Of a stretch of DNA of 11,502 nucleotides, positions 7,372 to 11,502 are shown one piece after another. Source of the stretch: Candidatus Omnitrophota bacterium (GTDB taxonomy: Bacteria > Omnitrophota > Gorgyraeia > Zapsychrales > Zapsychraceae); the NCBI GenBank assembly GCA_018062515.1, contig JAGOSC010000065.1:1-11502 (forward strand), written 5' to 3'. Every line of letters begins with the position of its first letter. Positions within the stretch are counted from its first letter, which is position 1. Position numbers and translations under genes: made by a program. Below the pieces are notes generated by a model that saw nothing but the letters and a program-made list of their open reading frames with translations, was not told where the DNA came from and made no database searches.

Positions 7372-8042
7372 CGAATGATATCGAATGCTTTTCGGTTAAT
7401 GGAATTCAAAATAAATAGAATGATGAATGAAACACAAAATAAAATCGCCGAATAAAAATGCGCGTTCGTGTAGTTTAACGCCTCCACTTCTCCAAAAATA
7501 GCGATGGAAGCCGTGCGTGTATCGCCAGGAATACTGCCGCCAATCATTAAGACTACGCCAAATTCTCCAATCGTATGAGCGAAAGCCATGACAATGCCTG
7601 TCAGCAAAGCCGGTTTGATATTGGGAAGAATTACTTTTATCAGCGTTTCTCGTCGTGATTTACCTAATGCGTAAGAAGCTTCGATTAAAGATTTTGGAAA
7701 ACTCTGAAGCCCCGCTTTAATCGGATTTACCATAAATGGCAAACTAAACAATACAGAACCAATCACTAATCCTAAAAAGGTAAAAACGACTTGAACGTGA
7801 AAAAATGTCTCGAGAAAGTTTCCCAGAAATGAGCGTGGGCTGAATAACAAAAGGATATAAAAACCAAGGACTGTCGGCGGTAAAACTAATGGCATGCTGA
7901 TAAGTGGTTCAACAAAATATTTCCATTTGCACCGGGTAAAGGCGACCCAATAGGCTAGCGGAATGCCTACGACCATAAGGATCAGCGTCGTGACAATTGC
8001 CAACTTAAACGTTAATATCAGTGGGCCATAATCAAAACTCAT
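7368..8042 (-). CDS. modB: Molybdate ABC transporter permease ModB
   Basis: A 224-residue inner-membrane permease with about five hydrophobic segments (roughly 9-34, 47-66, 84-105, 147-168, 196-213), normal for ModB. The motif LPPTVLGFYILLLFSP (53-68) is characteristic. The cytoplasmic EAA loop that docks on the ATPase is EASYALGKSRRETLIKVILP (121-140). The stretch HTIGEFGVVLMIGGSIPGDT (156-175) is the most diagnostic ModB block. The start overlaps the stop of the TOBE gene by 4 nt (ATGA), with AAGGAT 5 nt upstream as ribosome site. With ModC it forms the transport channel that receives oxyanion from ModA. Tungstate specificity cannot be excluded from sequence. Confidence 0.95.
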   Translation of the reverse strand: MSFDYGPLILTFKLAIVTTLILMVVGIPLAYWVAFTRCKWKYFVEPLISMPLVLPPTVLGFYILLLFSPRSFLGNFLETFFHVQVVFTFLGLVIGSVLFSLPFMVNPIKAGLQSFPKSLIEASYALGKSRRETLIKVILPNIKPALLTGIVMAFAHTIGEFGVVLMIGGSIPGDTRTASIAIFGEVEALNYTNAHFYSAILFCVSFIILFILNSINRKAFDIIR

Positions 8043-8446
8043 TTTGGATCCTTCATCAACGTCACTTCATTCGTTTTTACCAGCCACTCGACGTCATCTT
8101 CCTCTTTTAATTTCATTGAGGCGGTTGACTGCGACGAGATAATCGATTCAATGGTGTGACATTTATAAGCCAAGGTTATCTTGGCGAGAATTGGGCCTTT
8201 ATCGATTTTCGTAATGATCGCCGGGAAACGGTTTCTCAGACTGATCATGCCTGTCAAATCTTTGGCAATACCGACTTCCGTTTCTTTAAAAAGTAACGTG
8301 ACATTGTCTTTGATTTGATAATTGAGCGGGCCTTTCTTCCCTTCTAGAATAATGGAACTTAGAATATCCCCGTCGACATCAACGTATACCATCGAAATAT
8401 GATCAGAGGATTGTATATCAATGATTTTTCCTTTTAGTTTATTCAT
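8039..8446 (-). CDS. Small two-domain TOBE (molbindin-like) protein
   Basis: A 135-residue soluble protein built of two TOBE-like halves. The second half (about 67-132) is a clear Mop/TOBE unit: SLRNRFPAIITKID (69-82), a beta-rich middle, SIISSQSTASMKL (101-113), then a valine-rich WLVKTNEVTL strand (121-130). The first half (about 1-64) shows the same layout more faintly, opening KLKGKIIDIQ and ending LLFKETEVGI. Di-Mop proteins of this size (ModG of Azotobacter) bind molybdate or tungstate in the cytoplasm for storage or homeostasis. There is no HTH, so it is not a ModE repressor. It sits between modA (3-nt gap) and modB (4-nt overlap), so it is made with the transporter. It may also supply the regulatory TOBE function that the short ModC lacks (inference). 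Confidence 0.8.
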   Translation of the reverse strand: MNKLKGKIIDIQSSDHISMVYVDVDGDILSSIILEGKKGPLNYQIKDNVTLLFKETEVGIAKDLTGMISLRNRFPAIITKIDKGPILAKITLAYKCHTIESIISSQSTASMKLKEEDDVEWLVKTNEVTLMKDPK

Positions 8447-8449
8447 ATC

Positions 8450-9208
8450 TCATTCCTTTATCGGTAAAGTGTATCCATATTTTTTAAAAATATTTCCTGC
8501 TTCTTCCGACAAGAGAAAATCAAGAAACATTTTCGCTTCAACGAGATTTTTTTTCTCTGCATATTTAGGAATAACGGCACCTTGAGCAATCGGCTCATAA
8601 GAATTTTTATCGATTTCAATCCATTTTCCCTGACCTTCCATATTAGGTGCGAGGACCGCTGACTTGGATGTGATTCCTACGTCAACAGCCTTCGTCGTGA
8701 TGAATTGATTTGTTTGAGCCGTGTTTTCGCCGTAAACAAGTTTTTTCTCTACTTGAGTATAAAGATTATAATACTCAAGTGCGTTCACGGCTTGACGGCC
8801 GTAAGGCGCTGTTTTTGGAAAAGCAATGGCAATTTTTTTAATATCCGGTAATGTTAGAATCTCAATTCCTCTCGACAAATCAATATTATCCATTGTCCAC
8901 AGGACTAGATAACCATAAGCATAAATCTGGGGCGTATTATAAGTGTATCCTTCTAGGTCAAGTGACAGTGGATAGTCCATATCAGCAGAAATAAAAATAT
9001 CAAATGGCGCACCATTTTTAATCAGAGTTGTAAACTTACCGGATGATCCAAAAACTGGTCTTATCGCTATTCCAGTTTCTTTTTCAAAGATGGATTTAAG
9101 TTCTTCAAACGGATATTGAACATTCGCCGCGACAGCCACGGTAATATCCGCGGAACTATTTAACGGGAAAGTAAAAATTAGAAATAAGATTAAAGACAGT
9201 TTTCTCAT
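8450..9208 (-). CDS. modA: Molybdate ABC transporter substrate-binding protein ModA
   Basis: This 252-residue periplasmic binding protein begins with a signal peptide: basic MRK, a hydrophobic core (about 4-15), and a probable signal-peptidase I cut after SSA at 18-20. No lipobox is present, so the protein should be soluble in a periplasm. The mature part shows the ModA pattern: VAVAANVQYPFEEL (24-37), GSSGKF (54-59) for oxyanion binding, APFDIFISAD (67-76), and APYGR (134-138). The C-terminal FLLSEEAGNIFKKYGY (231-246) is typical of the family. I chose ATG 9208, not the longer frame from 9241: it gives a proper signal peptide, has AAGGAGAG about 7 nt upstream, and overlaps the tetR stop by 4 nt (ATGA). 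The ligand is most likely molybdate; tungstate is possible. Confidence 0.95.
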   Translation of the reverse strand: MRKLSLILFLIFTFPLNSSADITVAVAANVQYPFEELKSIFEKETGIAIRPVFGSSGKFTTLIKNGAPFDIFISADMDYPLSLDLEGYTYNTPQIYAYGYLVLWTMDNIDLSRGIEILTLPDIKKIAIAFPKTAPYGRQAVNALEYYNLYTQVEKKLVYGENTAQTNQFITTKAVDVGITSKSAVLAPNMEGQGKWIEIDKNSYEPIAQGAVIPKYAEKKNLVEAKMFLDFLLSEEAGNIFKKYGYTLPIKE

Positions 9209-9783
9209 TGCAGTCTCTCCTTTATGATTCCATGTGACCAAATATCTAATACGCCTTCGATCGCGTCTGAAAATGAAATTTTTTCTCTTTCCAAAAATTC
9301 CGGATTAAGGACATGGTCAATGGCTCCCATATACATGCGGACAGCCAGGGCTGAATGAATTTTTCTAAATTTCTTTTTCTTGATTCCGTTTTTGACGACA
9401 TTTTTAATTTCTAATATTTTTTCATTGCGGAAATTGATAAACCTCGCCCATAAATCCGGTAATTCCGATTTGATATCTCCTAAAAAATGTTCAAACCACG
9501 GGGTTAATCGCTGTTGCAGAAAGAAAATATTTTTGGAAATGATTTCAACCGGGTCTTGATGGCTTTCTTCTATAAGAGAAAGCTCATGATTGATTTCCTT
9601 TTGTAAGCGTTCAAAAAGGGCTTCAGCTATTTCGATTTTACTTTGGAAATGTTTATAAATAGTGTTCTTGCTCATCACTAAATCTTGAGCAATTTCATCC
9701 ATGGTGGCTTTACGGTAACCGTATTTCAGCATGCGGTTCATCGCCGTATCGAGTATTCGTTCGCGGGTCGCGTCATTAGGCAT
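9205..9783 (-). CDS. TetR-family transcriptional regulator heading the mod operon
   Basis: A 192-residue regulator. The N-terminal TetR DNA-binding domain covers about 7-53, with RERILDTAMN, the turn YGYRKATMDEIAQDL (21-35) and recognition helix MSKNTIYKHF (37-46). The remainder is the helical, divergent ligand-binding and dimerisation domain, whose inducer cannot be read from sequence. GGAGAG about 6 nt before the ATG supports the start. The stop overlaps the modA start by 4 nt, so regulator and binding protein are translationally coupled, and the most likely target is its own operon. Molybdate operons are classically controlled by ModE, which is not present here. It probably represses through the inverted repeat at 9809-9832 (inference). 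Confidence 0.92.
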   Translation of the reverse strand: MPNDATRERILDTAMNRMLKYGYRKATMDEIAQDLVMSKNTIYKHFQSKIEIAEALFERLQKEINHELSLIEESHQDPVEIISKNIFFLQQRLTPWFEHFLGDIKSELPDLWARFINFRNEKILEIKNVVKNGIKKKKFRKIHSALAVRMYMGAIDHVLNPEFLEREKISFSDAIEGVLDIWSHGIIKERLQ

Positions 9784-9808
9784 GTCTTCTCTCCATTAAC
9801 TACATACA

Positions 9809-9832
9809 ATACTAATATGGTATTTATAGTAT
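9809..9832. promoter_or_regulatory. Candidate TetR operator (ATACTA-N12-TAGTAT)
   Basis: A perfect 6-bp inverted repeat, ATACTA (9809-9814) and TAGTAT (9827-9832), lies just downstream of the predicted -10 and spans the expected transcription start of the tetR-mod operon. An extra GTAT at 9820-9823 gives a nested half-site. A 24-bp dyad over the start site is a usual place for autorepression by TetR proteins. The sequence is AT-rich, so chance cannot be ruled out. Confidence 0.4.
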
Positions 9833-9836
9833 CGTT

Positions 9837-9865
9837 AGGTTAACAAATAGAGAATCATCTGTCAA
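9837..9865 (-). promoter_or_regulatory. Candidate promoter of the tetR-mod operon
   Basis: On the minus strand a perfect -35 TTGACA (9860-9865), a 17-nt spacer and TAACCT (9837-9842) as -10; the -10 keeps the key first, second and sixth bases. Transcription would start near 9830, giving a leader of about 47 nt. That is too short for a Moco-type riboswitch. Confidence 0.5.
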
Positions 9866-9994
9866 TCGAAGAATAACATCAGATAATGAAAAGGCATAAA
9901 AAGGTAGGATTTTCAGTGGTGTAACTTAAAAGGAGCTCTACTTCAAGAATAATTCTTCTTTTAAACAAGTACTTAAATTATGGTACGGTTATGA

Positions 9995-11502
9995 TTATTT
10001 GTCATAACCTAGCGTGATCACCCGGTTTAGCGGATCCGTGATCGTTTCAACGTGGCCGAAAGTATTATAAGTGAAGTTTGTTGTCTGCCATTGTTTTTCG
10101 GCAGTATCGGATTGACGTTCGACTTTCGTCACATTGCTGTTTTCGTCATAGGTATATTTAGTTTTATAACCTTGTGGGCTAATCTCTTCGATTAACCAAC
10201 CCAATTCATTATAATTTAAGTCGGTTGTGTGCATGAGAGCATTTGTCCATGTGTCTAAATTTCCAAAGATATCGTATGTCATTTGTGTGACCGTATTCAT
10301 TCCGGTAACGGTTTGTTTTACGTATTGTAACTGTCCAGTCGATGGGAAATAAGTATATTCCGTAATAATATTATCCGGGTCCTGGACTTCGGTGATTTGG
10401 CCGTAACTATTGTGTCTAAACCATGTTGTCGGACTTCGTTCATTCAATGAAGGTTCATCTAACTTAACCAAATTGCCTTTGGTTCCATAACGCAAATCAT
10501 CCGAAGAAAGTTCATAATCATACGTGTATGCAGTAACATTACCTTTTTGGTCAGTCATGGTTTTGACTTGATTGAATTGTGTTTCGTAAGTGAAATTGGT
10601 AGCGATATCGTTCGTGGTGTCCTCAATTGCTGCCATATTTGTTTTGCGACGGATTTGCAGTAGATTACCTCGGCTGCGCGGATTGGTATTATTGATATTA
10701 TATGTGAATATTGTCCCATTTCCTTTAGGGTATGTGACCTGAGCAACTTCCATTTTATCCGTATACGTCCACGTGGTCGTATATCCACTGATAGGATCAT
10801 CAGGTCTAAAATCCGTGCGCTGAATGAGATGTGCCATTGCGTTGTACGTCCACTCGGTGACATGGCCTTTAAAATCAGATATGGTTGTTTTTTTGTTCGT
10901 CAAGTCATACACAATATTGGAGGATCCTTGTCCATAATTTTGGGAAATAACACGATCATAGGAATCATAGTGATTAGTGAGAAACGTTTGACCTTTTGGA
11001 TCTGTAACGCTTTCCAAATTATGTTTAGAATCATATGTGTAAATCGTTATTAAACCTGATGGATATTGCGGTGTAGTCGGAGTCGTTACACTCTTCAAAT
11101 TATCATTTTCATACGTAAAGATCCAAGTCCGTCCGGCATAATCAACAATGGATGATATTCGGCCGTCTTCATTATAGTTAATTTGATAATCGCGTCCGAC
11201 AGAATCTGTGACTTGTATTAGTTGGTAATCAAGGGCAAGAACTCCTATGATCTTATTGTTAAAATATTCCGAGTGTCCGATAATCGGTAGTTTACTGGCT
11301 GTATATTTAAAATTTATCGCATTACCGTTACGGTCAACTATGGATGATAACTTCCCTTCGACATCAAAATCATATTTTGTCCCGTCGCGTTTAGTCAGAC
11401 TATACGCACCATCTTTATTCTTAACTAGTTCTTCATATATCCCAAGCGGGGCAGTGAAAATATCAGGCGTTTCTATATTATAAGTGAATTCTTTAAGGCG
11501 GT
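9995..11502 (-). CDS. RHS/YD-repeat protein, 5' end outside the window, ends within a repeat
   Basis: The minus-strand frame is open from the right edge to TAA at 9995-9997, about 502 codons, so only the C-terminal part is seen. A TTG at 11098 lies inside the frame and is not the start; coding continues upstream with the same repeat character. The protein is a chain of YD/RHS repeats of about 20 residues: DGTKYDFDVEGKLSSIVDRNG, FTYENDNLKSVTTP, YTYDSKHNLESVTDPKG, YTYDENSNVTKVE, FTYNTFGHVETITDPLNR. Such repeats form a hollow beta shell in large secreted or surface proteins, often with a variable toxic C-terminus. Here the frame stops after DPLNRVITLGYDK, in mid-repeat, without the conserved RHS core end or a C-terminal domain. 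It could be a truncated gene, a disrupted copy, or a short YD protein. No secretion signal can be judged because the N-terminus is absent. Confidence 0.85.
   Translation of the reverse strand, partial: RLKEFTYNIETPDIFTAPLGIYEELVKNKDGAYSLTKRDGTKYDFDVEGKLSSIVDRNGNAINFKYTASKLPIIGHSEYFNNKIIGVLALDYQLIQVTDSVGRDYQINYNEDGRISSIVDYAGRTWIFTYENDNLKSVTTPTTPQYPSGLITIYTYDSKHNLESVTDPKGQTFLTNHYDSYDRVISQNYGQGSSNIVYDLTNKKTTISDFKGHVTEWTYNAMAHLIQRTDFRPDDPISGYTTTWTYTDKMEVAQVTYPKGNGTIFTYNINNTNPRSRGNLLQIRRKTNMAAIEDTTNDIATNFTYETQFNQVKTMTDQKGNVTAYTYDYELSSDDLRYGTKGNLVKLDEPSLNERSPTTWFRHNSYGQITEVQDPDNIITEYTYFPSTGQLQYVKQTVTGMNTVTQMTYDIFGNLDTWTNALMHTTDLNYNELGWLIEEISPQGYKTKYTYDENSNVTKVERQSDTAEKQWQTTNFTYNTFGHVETITDPLNRVITLGYDK

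Larger units (their letters stand above)
9784..9994. other. Intergenic region between the YD-repeat gene and the mod operon
   Basis: This 211-nt stretch holds the mod promoter and inverted repeat in its left half. In the right half a short AT palindrome (AAGAAT-A-ATTCTT) lies downstream of the YD gene stop, but its stem is too weak to call a terminator. I see no YD-like coding in any minus-strand frame just after the stop, and no RNA gene. Confidence 0.6.

Noticed and set aside
9209..9241. Longer modA start at 9241
   Set aside because: It would put polar residues before the signal peptide; ATG 9208 has a better ribosome site and the 4-nt overlap with tetR.
9784..9830. Possible Moco riboswitch upstream of the mod operon
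   Set aside because: The predicted leader is only about 47 nt, too short and without a visible multi-stem structure.
9945..9957. AAGAAT-A-ATTCTT palindrome as terminator of the YD gene
   Set aside because: A one-base centre leaves at most a 4-bp A/T-rich stem, too weak to support.
11096..11098. TTG as start of the YD-repeat gene
   Set aside because: The frame continues upstream to the window edge with clear YD repeats, so the real start is outside.

Overview
The window looks like part of a low-GC (roughly 40%) bacterial chromosome, probably from a diderm. A molybdate-binding protein has a type I signal peptide and no lipobox, which implies a periplasm. Large TPR-linked membrane proteins and RHS/YD-repeat proteins suggest an environmental lineage. 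The phylum cannot be fixed from the sequence; an Omnitrophota-like or FCB-group organism would fit (inference). A T9SS-type sorting tail at the extreme left edge would normally point to Bacteroidota or relatives. However, it sits in an AT-rich stretch that appears joined to unrelated sequence, so it should not be used to classify the rest.

Layout. (1) 1-574, minus strand: an open frame running off the left edge. Its first ~57 codons look like the start of an SDR39U1-type epimerase; the rest looks like the end of a secreted esterase plus a T9SS tail. (2) 702-1076, plus: a stand-alone response-regulator receiver domain, divergent from the first gene. (3) 1059-5362, minus: a two-gene unit, a TMTC-like membrane protein with eight TPRs followed 8 nt later by tex, whose end overlaps the receiver gene tail to tail by 18 nt. 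(4) 5459-6484, plus: an ATP-grasp-like protein of unassigned function. (5) 6499-9783, minus: a compact five-gene molybdate uptake operon, tetR-modA-diTOBE-modB-modC, with 4-nt ATGA overlaps at three of its four junctions. (6) 9784-9994: intergenic, holding a good promoter with an inverted repeat over its expected start site. (7) 9995-11502, minus: the 3' part of an RHS/YD-repeat gene that stops inside a repeat, before any RHS core end.

How the genes work together. The clearest functional unit is the mod operon: ModA binds molybdate (possibly tungstate) in the periplasm, ModB is the permease and ModC the ATPase. A separate two-domain TOBE protein could store or sense oxyanion. A TetR-family regulator heads the operon, probably controlling it through the inverted repeat at its promoter. 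The other genes are housekeeping (tex) or accessory (TPR membrane protein, ATP-grasp, receiver, YD protein), with no evident shared pathway. No RNA genes, CRISPR arrays or insertion sequences were found.
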